Origin: Apiotrichum sp. Y4204
Taxonomy: Eukaryota > Basidiomycota > Tremellomycetes > Trichosporonales > Trichosporonaceae
Direction: 5' to 3'
Length of the DNA stretch: 64,000 nucleotides
NCBI GenBank assembly: GCA_025531455.1
Contig: JAMYHL010000052.1
Coordinates: 186,001 to 250,000 of the forward strand
Shown: positions 12,212-21,210 of the stretch, piece by piece
Layout: every line of letters starts with the position of its first letter
How positions within the stretch are numbered: position 1 is the first letter of the stretch
The notes under the pieces: generated by a model
Databases searched by the model: none
Seen by the model: only the letters and a program-made list of their open reading frames with translations
Told to the model about the DNA's origin: nothing
Position numbers and translations under genes: made by a program

Positions 12212-13887
12212 ATGCTTCTCCTCAAGTCGCTTCGTGCACCCCTCACCACCTCTCTCTCCCAAAACACCCTCCGGTCTTTTGTCAGGATGTCGTCCTCCGT
12301 CCCCGTCCCCACGGACTTCGTGAGTATCCCCTTTGAGCTGGCCCGGGACAGATCGCGATGGCACCGAGATGTCGTCGCACTCCCCGCCCAACAACCCATC
12401 TCGTAACACACTGCTAACAACACAGAATGCCATGCTCTACCAGTCTCTCCCTGAGGCTGACCCCGAGGTCAACTCCATCATCGAGAAGGAGACCTGGCGT
12501 CAGTTCTCGGGTCTCGAGCTCATTGCCTCGGAGGTACGTTGCTGTCACTAATTTTTCAATGCCGCGCCGGCGTAAAGTAGTCACAGGTGGCTGACAATCT
12601 CAGAACCTGACCTCGGCCGCCGTCATGGAGGCCAACGGCTCCATCCTCACCAACAAGTACTCGGAGGGTCTCCCCGGTGCCCGTTACTACGGTGGTAACG
12701 AGTACATCGACGAGCTTGAGAACCTCACCCGTGAGCGTGCTCTCAAGGCCTTCAACCTTGACCCCAAGGTTTGGGGCGTCAACGTCCAGCCCTACTCCGG
12801 CTCGACTGCCAACTTTGCCGCCTTCACCGCCCTCATCAACCCCCAGGACCGCGTGATGGGTCTTGGTCTCCCCGACGGTGGCCACCTTACCCACGGTTAC
12901 TACACCGCGAAGAAGAAGATCACTGCCTCGTCGATCTACTTCCAGTCGTTCCCTTACCGTGTCGACCCCAAGACCGGCTACGTCGACTACGAGCAGCTCG
13001 CCACCAACGCCAACATCTTCAAGCCCCGCCTCCTCGTCTGCGGTGGTTCCGCCTACCCCCGTGACTGGGAGTACGAGCGTCTCCGCAAGATCGCCGACGG
13101 CCAGGGTGCTTACCTGATGTCGGACATGGCCCACATCTCGGGTCTCGTTGCCGCCGCCGAGCAGAACTCGCCCTTCGAGTACTGTGACGTTGTTACCACC
13201 ACCACCCACAAGACCCTCCGTGGTCCCCGTGCCGGTCTCATCTTCTTCCGCAAGGACAAGGAGGCCGACCTCGAGTCGCGTGTCAACGCTGCCGTCTTCC
13301 CTGCCTGCCAGGGTGGTCCCCACAACAACACCATTGCCGGTATCGCCGTCGCCCTCAAGCAGGCTGCCGAGCCCGCGTTCAAGACCTACGCCAAGCAGGT
13401 CCGCGCCAACGCCGCCGCCATGGCTTCCGTCCTTTTCAAGCACGGCTACCGCCTCCAGACCGACGGCACTGAGAACCACCTCATCCTTTGGGACCTCCGC
13501 CCCATTGGCGTCACCGGCTCCAAGATTGAGAAGATCTGCGACGCCGTCCACATCACCCTCAACAAGAACGCCGTTGCCGGTGACACCTCCGCTCTTGTTC
13601 CCGGTGGTGTCCGTATCGGTTCGTCGGCCCTCACCTCGCGTTCGATGTTCGAGAAGGACGTCGAGCAGGTTGCCGAGTTCCTCCACCGTGTTGTCCAGAT
13701 CGCCCTCAAGACCCAGGAGGAGGCCGGCTCGAAGCTCCTCAAGGACTTCGTCAAGGCCTACGAGTCGGGCAGCGGCGAGGCCCCCAAGCTTATTGCCGAG
13801 CTCAAGAAGGACGTTCTCGAGTTCGCCACCAAGTACCCCCTCCCCATCCCCAACTTTGACTCGAGCAAGATCAAGCGCTTCGACTAA
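12212..13887 (+). CDS. Serine hydroxymethyltransferase, probably dual-targeted
   Basis: PLP enzyme that converts serine and tetrahydrofolate to glycine and methylene-THF. Exons 12212-12319, 12426-12533 and 12604-13887 give 499 residues. The PLP lysine is in [11 protein letters not shown] (about residue 275). [28 protein letters not shown] and [13 protein letters not shown] are all present and the enzyme is full length. The first ATG (12212) starts a 25-residue leader, [19 protein letters not shown] then LRSFVR, rich in Leu/Ser/Arg with no acidic residue: a classic mitochondrial presequence. A second in-frame ATG at 12287 (MSSSVPVP) gives a 474-residue cytosolic-size enzyme. A third in-frame ATG at 12152 exists upstream and is less likely. 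Codons are strongly biased to C/G-ending optimal triplets (GTC, AAG, CTC), consistent with very high expression. Confidence 0.95.
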
Positions 13888-14343
13888 GCGCCAGTTGGGA
13901 GTAGGCGGAATCATGTAGAAGAGAAGCCACGATCGGAAGGGATTTGAGTCCGACTGTGATTCAACTAGGCAATTTGTAATTAGTATCATTCACCTGATGC
14001 AGCACATCATATGGATTCAAGCAAGTGGAAGAAGATGATGCCTCAGTCCGGTGTTGAGTTGCGAGCCGGGAGTTGCGAGGGGCCACCTGGCTTATCGACA
14101 AAGAGGTGGGAAAAGGAAAGAAACGCAAGGCATCCGGGAGCTGTACCGAACAGGTACTCTCTGGCAGTCTTTCGGGCAGCAAGTCAGTTCTTCCTCCCAC
14201 ACCGCGCATCTACATCCGGTCTCCCTTGACCCTTCCATCTCTTCGTCACATCTCTCGTCCCGTCCCGTCCCGTCCCCCGCCGGCCGCCGACTCCTTCATG
14301 CGCCGCTTTACCATAAAAACAGCCCCAATTTCTCTCCTCGGCC
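13888..14343. other. Intergenic
   Basis: About 450 bases between SHMT and the tRNA gene. A cgtcccgtcccgtccc short repeat lies near 14,260. I see no gene. Confidence 0.5.
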
Positions 14344-14430
14344 GGCGAGATGGCCGAGTGGTCTAAGGCGCTGTGTTCAGGAGCTCTCCTCCGCAGTCTT
14401 CGGACGTGGGTTCGAATCCCACTCTCGTCA
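14344..14430 (+). tRNA. tRNA-Leu(CAG) with 9-base intron
   Basis: The 7-bp acceptor stem is GGCGAGA paired with TCTCGTC (one G-T). The D arm is GCCGAGTGGTCTAAGGC, the anticodon stem CTGTG/CGCAG and the T arm GTGGGTTCGAATCCCAC, with discriminator A. The anticodon loop reads TTCAGG, then a 9-base intron (agctctcct), then C, giving anticodon CAG for CUG. No CCA is encoded. A run of five T at 14457-14461 is a plausible Pol III terminator. The mature sequence is identical to the copy at 43092; only the intron differs. Confidence 0.93.
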
Positions 14431-14719
14431 ACCGGGGATTCAGTTCCTCCCTCCCATTTTTGTGAGATATGTGTTGAAAGAGATAGATGATGGATGACAT
14501 GGATGACTATGGATGGGTTGCGGACATCATACGCGTCGTTGTCGTGTCTGTTGCAGGTCATGGAGTCATTAGTGGCAGTGCCTCGTATATCACGTGATAA
14601 GTTCGCCACCCAATCTCAGGCACTGAAAATGCTGACAAACCTCCACCAGCAGGAAAACAAACCGTGCAGAAAAACCAGTACTGTGCCGATCCTCAACCTC
14701 CCACTCTCTCACACTCATC

Positions 14720-15381
14720 ATGGACGACTGGGACGACGACTTTGGCGCAGGACCCTCGCACGCCGGCGGCGTGGCGGACCCACTTGTGGATACCGAGTAC
14801 GCGCGTCTGCAGCAGCGCTACACAGATGTGAGTGAGAGTGAGCTGTCTGACTTGAGCCCAGCTCCCAATCTCACCATATGCGAGGACTCAGCTGACGGCA
14901 GGCCGGATACCGCGAGGGTATCACGGACGGCAAGCTCTCGACACTCCAGGCCGGATTTGATGCCTCTTTCGCAGCGAGCGTGCCTCCCTCCCGGAGACTG
15001 GGACAGCTGCGGGGCCGTGCGAACGCCCTCGTCGCGATTCTGAGCGCACCGCCAGCGCGCGCTCCATCTGAATCACCTCCGGAAGAGGCTCTCGCAACTG
15101 CGCGTGCCCTGCTATCCGACCTTTCATCCGTGAGGAGGGACGACGTCCTTCCTCCTGATCTGGAGCGTATCGCGCACGAACGCGAGGAGCACGCCGATAA
15201 TCCCGAGTACGCGTTCGAGCTCGCGGCGACGGAGAGCCGCGAGATGGAGGGCCTGGAGGATGCGCTTGGGCGGCTGGGGGGCGCTAAGGAGGGCAAAAGG
15301 GAGTTGCGGGAGGAGCGGTTGCTCGATGCGCTCGAGGAGAGGGTGCGCGCACTCGAGGCGATGCTTGGCATTGAGGTGTAG
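14720..15381 (+). CDS. YAE1: YAE1-like protein (Fe-S loading of ABCE1)
   Basis: Exons 14720-14827 and 14902-15381 give 195 residues. The start of exon 2 encodes GYREGITDGKLSTLQAGFD, the deca-GX3 helix-hairpin pattern of the Yae1 N-terminal family, with glycines at four-residue spacing. In yeast, Yae1 and Lto1 form an adaptor that guides the cytosolic Fe-S targeting complex to Rli1/ABCE1, linking iron-sulfur supply to ribosome recycling. The N-terminus MDDWDDDF is acidic. After the GX3 region the protein is mainly charged helix (EERLLDALEERVRALEAM). A helix in the middle (EALATARALLSDLSSVR) may form the dimer surface; this is inference. The start ATG follows a pyrimidine-rich leader and is the first in frame. 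Confidence 0.8.
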
Positions 15382-15683
15382 GCGGCATGTAGCATTGGGA
15401 TTTGGTTCTGCAACTCGGAGCGATACGGAGTGTTTGGAAGGTTGGCGTGGAGATTTATTTGGCTGACGCCTGACTCGACTGTCTGCTGATAGTTATATTT
15501 TCACTCTGGGACAGCAACTCCGCCGAACCACTTCTCACTTCCAACTGACGTCCTGCAAGGAGCTCAAGCTGCCACCTGCTTCACAACATTGCATTTGGGA
15601 CATTACACTACGCCACTCCGAACTAACCAGAGAAAGGATCCACTCCTGCACTTCACCTCAAACAGCATTGGCTTTCATAACGA
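15382..15683. other. Convergent intergenic region
   Basis: About 300 bases between the YAE1 stop and the stop of the first cysteine-rich gene. Nothing else is visible. Confidence 0.5.
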
Positions 15684-16007
15684 TTACACCGTGTTGTCCT
15701 GCCCGTCAGCTCCTCCCTCCCGTCCACTCACATCAGGGCAAATGACCATCAGACAGTGGATGGGATCGCGCAGGCGCTTCCACCGTCCGCTGCAGCATCC
15801 GCCGGACCCGCCAGTCGGGAGTGGGATGGGAATGGGGTCGAGCTTCGAGAATGTCGGGTACGGGTCGCACGACTGGGGGCACACAATGTCGCGGTCCACG
15901 CACTTGCCACAGCACCTTGTGGAGCTCTGCGGGCACTTGATGGGGCTGATGGGGGTGGCTACCGCCGTGCCGACGAGAAGGAAGAGAATGAGGTGGAGAG
16001 AGTACAT
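15684..16007 (-). CDS. Small secreted cysteine-rich protein (copy A)
   Basis: Begins with a clear signal peptide (MYSLHLILFLLVGTAVA), followed by a short mature chain with ten cysteines. They start in the pattern C-x6-CC-x2-C-x6-C-x3-C and end with a CC pair and C-x3-C-P. An intron at 15699-15731 (33 bases, gtgagt...ctgac...cag) would give exons 16007-15732 and 15698-15684 and 96 residues ending CPDDNTV. The intron is a multiple of three without a stop, so an unspliced 107-residue form is equally open. The cysteine framework and the intron right after the last CP match copy C downstream. The function is unknown. Secreted cysteine-rich fungal proteins include cell-wall, antimicrobial and host-interaction proteins, and nothing here chooses among these. 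Confidence 0.65.
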   Translation of the reverse strand: MYSLHLILFLLVGTAVATPISPIKCPQSSTRCCGKCVDRDIVCPQSCDPYPTFSKLDPIPIPLPTGGSGGCCSGRWKRLRDPIHCLMVICPDVSGREGGADGQDNTV

Positions 16008-16886
16008 TGTGTTTAGGGGGAGTAGGGATGAGACAGGATGGAGGATGCAGTATTTTACTCTGTGTAAGTGGCCAAGAGATGGTGCTCGCGCGGTGTGAGT
16101 CGACCGCTTAATGGATCTGAGATGGAAACGCCGCTCAGCACCTCCGCTCCCTTCCCTTGCACCATCTCCTGCCTCACGGAAGTCTGTGCGAAGATCGGGG
16201 GAGTCCAGAGCTAGGATGCTCAAAGCATGACGACTGCCGCGCGGAAACGGAGGGGGTGCCACCTCCGACGGAAACCTACCGCCACACTCACCCTTCACCG
16301 TGATGATGGCAGTCCAGATCACGAGACGAGGAACGGTACGTGATGCTGCGACAACTCCGAGGCGGCCCCTCATGTCCTCCGAAGGAACGCCCTGTAGAGA
16401 TTTAGTACCTTTAAGCATATCATCACCGTTGCCGCTCATGTAAGGCCGTTGAGATGAGGTTCGAGATTGAGCCGTTCGTCAGGTGACGTTGTGTCAGAGT
16501 CAATGTTGCTGCGGAGATGAAGTGCGTGGGCAGTACCCGGCCATGATGGTACACTACACACTGCATGCTTGGATGGTTGGACTACAAAGTTGACTGAAGA
16601 GGAAGCTCGGAGAGAGGGAGGGAGGGCGCGGTTGGAGAGGATGCTGAGGGTGGAGTGGGTGGAGTCTGCGCTGGTTTCTCTGGTACTACACACGTTCCGG
16701 TCGAATCAATACTACATACGGATTTGGAGGCTGGAAGCTGGGGGAAGAGGGGGACTGCGAGGGGTCATCTTGGATGTGGATCATGCCACTCTCTGTCATT
16801 ATTAGCCTCCGTGCCCTGTCCTCGACTCACCTTTGGGACAGAGGACATCGACACACCTGAGGAGCCCGTGCAGATGAGGCAGTCGT
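16008..16886. other. Spacer with the left half of a segmental duplication
   Basis: No gene is visible. From about 16550 the sequence (tggtacactacacactgcat, then ggatgctgagggtggagtgg, tttctctggtactacacac and aatcaatactacata) recurs in diverged form at about 17402-17616, marking the first duplication unit. Confidence 0.6.
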
Positions 16887-17111
16887 TCAAGGAGGGGGCC
16901 GGACGCACCAGCGGGGCGGGCACGACTGGGAGACAGGCGTGCAAAAGTCGCCGTAACAGCAGCGGCGGTACCCTTCCTTGCAGTAGCGAGGGAGGATGCC
17001 GTTGTCCGTACCTTCGGTCTCGGTGTTGGGATCGGGGAGAGGCGCGGGGGAGGCGAGTGCGCCGAGGAGGAGAGTGATGGCCAGAAGGAGGTAGAGGCGG
17101 AGGGAGGACAT
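16887..17111 (-). CDS. Small secreted cysteine-rich protein (copy B, short or truncated)
   Basis: Encodes 74 residues starting with signal peptide MSSLRLYLLLAITLLLGALA, then SPAPLPDPNTETEG and a C-x6-CC-x4-C-x6-C-x4-C core (CKEGYRRCC, then CTPVSQSC). It is closest to copy C, with which it shares the leader, the DPN segment and the core almost residue for residue. It then stops at a TGA where C continues. Downstream DNA still contains a segment matching the C tail (CVDVLCPK followed by gtgagtcg), but shifted by one frame. Copy B therefore looks like a shortened, possibly frameshifted paralogue. Whether the 74-residue form is functional is unknown. Confidence 0.5.
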   Translation of the reverse strand: MSSLRLYLLLAITLLLGALASPAPLPDPNTETEGTDNGILPRYCKEGYRRCCYGDFCTPVSQSCPPRWCVRPPP

Positions 17112-17424
17112 CTTGGTATGAGGGGAGGGGGGAAGAGATGTTGAGAGGGAAAGAACAAGTACGGAAATGCAAGTCAGATTTAAGATATCTGCTCAGCATC
17201 TCAGTGTTTCCGGAACCTAAGAGTCCAAGGTGCGCGACCATATCATACCGAACACCAGTATCGACCATACATCGGGTCCAGTCACCCATTCAAAACCGCT
17301 ATCGGACTTGGGGAAGTGGTGAAACCGAGCTTCTGGCGCGATCGGACGGCCAAGACATGCAGGACACTTTGAAACAATGTGCTGCGGGGATGTGACCAAG
17401 ATGGTATACTGCACGCTGCATTCT

Positions 17425-17484
17425 TGAACTGCTTGGACTGCTTGGACTGCTTGGACTGCTTGGACTGCTTGGACTGCTTGGACT
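17425..17484. repeat. 9-base minisatellite (tgcttggac)n
   Basis: About six and a half tandem copies of tgcttggac lie downstream of cysteine-rich copy C. The matching place in the first duplication unit (about 16565-16582) has only a single diverged copy, so the expansion happened after duplication. Confidence 0.9.
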
Positions 17485-17675
17485 ACAGACTCGAATGAAG
17501 TGGAGGATCGGACGGAGGTCACGGATTCGGAGGATGTTGAGGGTGAAGTGGACTCCTTCGTCTTCTCTGGTACCATACACTATTATACACTCCCGAGACA
17601 AATCAATACTACATATTGGCAAATGGATAAGGAGAAGGGGGGGTAGGACGACGCCGGCGTTGACTTGACAGGCGT

Positions 17676-18046
17676 TTACGCCTTTGCATTCTCATTCTGC
17701 CATCAGTCCCGCCCTGCGACTTTCGACTCACCTGGGGGCAGACGACGGCGGCACAGTAGATGCCGGGCCCACAGCCACCCTTGCAGCAGCAGTCATCGCC
17801 AGGCCATGTAGGCGGCCAGGGTTTGTTGGGGGGCAGGCAAATGCGCCACGCGATCTTGCAGGGCTGGGAGACGGGCGTGCACTTGTCGCCGAGGCAGCAG
17901 CGGCGGTATCCTTTCTTGCAGTTGCCTGGGCGGATGCCGTTTGTGGCTTCGGTGTCGGCGTTTGGGTCGGGGGCGGGCACGGGTGAGGCAAGTGCACCGA
18001 GGAGGAAGACGAGGGCGAGGAGGAGACAGAGGCGGAGCGAATGCAT
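17676..18046 (-). CDS. Small secreted cysteine-rich protein (copy C)
   Basis: Signal peptide MHSLRLCLLLALVFLLGALA is followed by a Pro/Asp-rich spacer and a chain with twelve cysteines in the order C-x6-CC-x4-C-x6-C-x6-C...CCC-x3-C-x5-C-x3-C-P. I place a 35-base intron at 17697-17731 (gtgagt donor, ggactgat branch, cag acceptor), giving exons 18046-17732 and 17696-17676 and 111 residues ending in NENAKA. Without splicing the frame runs on to 17609. The even cysteine number and short size suggest a disulfide-stabilised secreted protein. It is the longest of the three tandem copies. Function unknown. Confidence 0.65.
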
Positions 18047-20695
18047 TTCGGGCTGAGAGAAAGAGGTGTCGAGAGAAGCGAATAGAGAAGGAAGTCAGTC
18101 TCTGTTTAGTGTCCTTAGCGCTCTAGTTAAAGATGCACAATCACAACATACTGACAACAGTTTGGACCCACCCTTCGTCCAGTCCACTCGACCTCGACCA
18201 CCGGAAGCCGCTACCTGCTCGAGAAACCAAGCTCTTGGCGCGATCGGACAGCTACGACACACCGCCCTGTGGCCCATGGATCCGGCCATGGAGCTCCATA
18301 AGCTGTCACATGCAACGAAACAAGCTCAAACGACTGAACACCAGACCCGTTGGACTCTTGCATGTCCCTATTCCGTCTCCCTCGGAAGCTGCTCGCGACG
18401 CCGGAAGCTCGGTGCTACCGTTTCGGCGTACGTTTCTTGCGCGGGGCGACAACTGCCGCAACGTTCCTGAGCTACCGTCCGCTCCGGCGGAACTGGACAC
18501 AGAGCACGGTTCACCGTCAAAAGGTCGAGGATCGGACCGGAGATTCTGGAGGTCAAGGCGATCCCGCTGTCTCTCCCGTTTACTGGCAGGGAAGATCGTA
18601 TTTGGGGGGCTCGAGAGCTGGCATCAGTGATAACAGAGCGTTACAGCGTTGTGCTATGGTCGCGATACGCGGGCCCTGATTGTGGGTGGTGTGAATATTA
18701 TGCAAGCTGCAAGGCCTGCAAGCCTGCACGCTGAGCTGCACCAGATCAGTATGATGAGCATGATGAGCGGAGACTGTGAGTGCGGATTAGTTTCTTCCAG
18801 CGTTCCAACTGCTGTCGATTCAAATGCGCTCCACCTTCGGCAAATGTCGGGGTCAAGGGGGTCTGCCTCCTTTCGACGACGGGCATCCGCTTGGTCTGCG
18901 TAATCTGCGGGATTTGCTAATCTGATAGCCCTAACTGCGCAGCATGGTCAATTACGCCCCACAATCTGAATGCGTCCTCATTCTTGAGGACTCAAAAACT
19001 GGAGGGCTCCAGTTTGCCGACTGTGGGAAGTGTCGTGACGAACAAAAGAACAAGGAAGCAAGGAACGCGGCAAGACTAGTTGTAGAAGACGCAGCTTCCA
19101 TTCATCCCATCACAGTCCTTCCTGACTTAGCGGAGAACAATGTGCAGCGATGAACCTTGTATCACTGATAGCCTGTGAACTGGAAGCCACACCTGCTCCA
19201 GGAAAGTGGAATTGGTATGGAACGGCCATGGGACCGAGGAACCGTGCTAGCTATGCACCATGGTAGCCATGTAAACGTGGTCAAATATTCACAACACCTC
19301 ATTACTGTCACATACGAAGCACCAGTCCGACAGTCCCCAATGCCCACAATCCCACGGATCCCAGCTCCGAGAAGCACACCGCATTGACCTCCAGCCTGCA
19401 GTCTGTGAGAGTGCGAGGCACTGAGGCGGATCGTGGGGACGAAGGTGGCGCGCGGCGCGCGCACGGCTGTGTGGCACACGCCTCGCGCCTTGCTGCGCCC
19501 GACACATCATCGTGGATATCGTGGCGGTGGTGAACGCGTGCATGATATCACACAGAGTGACACACAATCTGTGGCGCTTTGGCTTTGTGGATCGGGCGAG
19601 GATCCGTAGATCCAGCAAATCTGGTCTGTGTGAGGGGTTTGTAAGGACGGATTCTGCATATAACAATTCCGAGCTCACCTCGCAGCACGCAGATCGCAGC
19701 GCACAGATCCCGCCACTCCAGATTGCCGGGGCCCAGGCCAGGGCGGGAGGGCAGGAGGTTAGGTGGTGTCTCGGACGAAATAAATGAATCAGCCATGTTA
19801 AATGGTATAGCCGTATGATCGCGTATGAATCTGATGTCAGTAAATGGACGGGCAAATGGAATCTGGGATCTGGCTCCTCCGCTGCCCCAGACGGTCGGGA
19901 AGACAGGAATAGCTGACTCAATGCGTGGTCGCTTGACAGATTGACTGAGTGAGTGAACAACAAACACCGGCCTGGACCACACCTGGTGGGCGGGTGCCTG
20001 TGCCGACGCTAGCGAGCTAGCGATGAGGTATGGCAATCTGCGATGTTGTTAAAGTGTCCAGTTCAGGCTTGCGGGGGAATATTGGGAATGAAGATCAGAG
20101 CTGAGAGGTCTGAGAGGATGATCGTCGAGATCCGAATCGACGTCCGTCGATCATGGATGAGATCTCATCAATGTACTGTACAGAGCGCGTATCGGCGCAG
20201 TTGAGTTTGGAGCAATGAGCCGAAGTAACTCCCTTCCTCCCTCCTGCTTCTCCACGGCCGGTCATAGTTCAACTATGATACATTATCCCATGCAAGTATG
20301 TACATGGACAAGGCGTCCTGATGAATGATAATGAGAATGAGAGTCCGGTGGTCCGGTAGTGTCCGGTAATAGTCCTGGGATGTATGCAAAATGTGGTGGT
20401 AGTGAAGTCAAGGGATCCAGTCCAGATGCGGGTGTCTCTGAAACCCTGGTAGTCGAGAGACGAGTGAGAGTGTTCGCAGGCGAGAACAAGCTCGCGCTCT
20501 CGTGCTCGCTCTGTCGCTGTAATACTGTGTGGTCGGGGCTGTCTGTACGTGTCTGTGTAGCTCTAGGTGACCATCTTGAGTAGGAGATGCGATTTTGAGT
20601 GTGGTGCTGAATGTGTGCCACATGCTGGGGGGGAGTGTTGAAGTCGGTGACCAGATGGAGAGGCCTGATGTAGACATTACACTCTTGGTGCGCGC
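18047..20695. other. Gene-poor region
   Basis: About 2.6 kb without a supported gene. The segment at 18216-18256 (aaaccaagctcttggcgcga and on) matches 17321-17360 and is the distal edge of the segmental duplication. A 69-codon frame at 18944-19153 has no supporting feature. Frames around 19.3-20.0 kb are short and overlapping. Confidence 0.5.
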
Positions 20696-21210
20696 CTATA
20701 CCATGGCGTGGTCCTCAGTGACCTCGGGAACGCAGCGTAGTGGCGGGCGGTAGCCGCGGAGAGCCTGGCGAAGTCGCTGGCAACGGTCTTTCGGTCGCAA
20801 CGGTGGGCTGGGTGGCAGAAGGGGTTTCTCAGACACAACAAGCTGGCGGGTAAAAGTGTCGAGATAGGTGAACTGTCCTGGCCGAGAAGACTGCAGGGAG
20901 ACTAAGCGGGGGTGCTTGCTATCCCTGACTGGCGAGGCGGTGGGAAGGACAGGGGGAGATGAGGAGAATCTGCAAGCCAGTCAGCGCCGAGTTCACCAGT
21001 GCCATGTCAGTTCACTCACGGCCATTGGAAGATGGCTACACAGACAGCAAAGAGCACGAACAAGATGGGCAGAGGCACCTGGACGTTAGCAGACAGACTG
21101 GCGGAGATGGCCAACTTCCAACTCACAGCGTCGAGAGCCTGGACAGTGAGCTGACCAGCAACCTTGACGCGGGGCACAACTGTGTGCAACGAGTCAACGG
21201 CACTTTCCAT
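20696..21210 (-). CDS. Small single-pass membrane protein, three exons, unknown family
   Basis: Exons 21210-21127, 21078-21020 and 20969-20696 give 138 residues. Both introns (48 and 50 bases) have gtgagt donors, branch-like gctaac or gctgac, and cag acceptors, and phases agree. Exon 3 is open for 91 codons. The N-terminus MESAVDSLHTVVPRVKV is amphipathic. Exons 1-2 join into LDAVPLPILFVLFAVCVAIFQWPF, one strong hydrophobic helix. The rest is a soluble tail rich in Pro, Arg and Ser (SPPVLPTASP; LPPSPPLRPKDR). Small size, one helix near the N-terminus and a basic proline-rich tail would fit a mitochondrial, ER or contact-site protein, but I recognise no family. The first intron is frame-neutral. 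Support is from splice grammar and open frame, not homology. Confidence 0.5.

Noticed and set aside
12556..13989. 477-codon open frame antisense to SHMT
   Set aside because: It is a shadow of the strongly biased SHMT codons (Val/Leu/Gly/Glu-rich, no domain). The sense strand encodes a complete enzyme.
17600..18000. Hydrophobin assignment for the cysteine-rich proteins
   Set aside because: Cysteine number and order (C, CC, C, C, ... CC(C), C, C) do not follow the eight-cysteine hydrophobin pattern.
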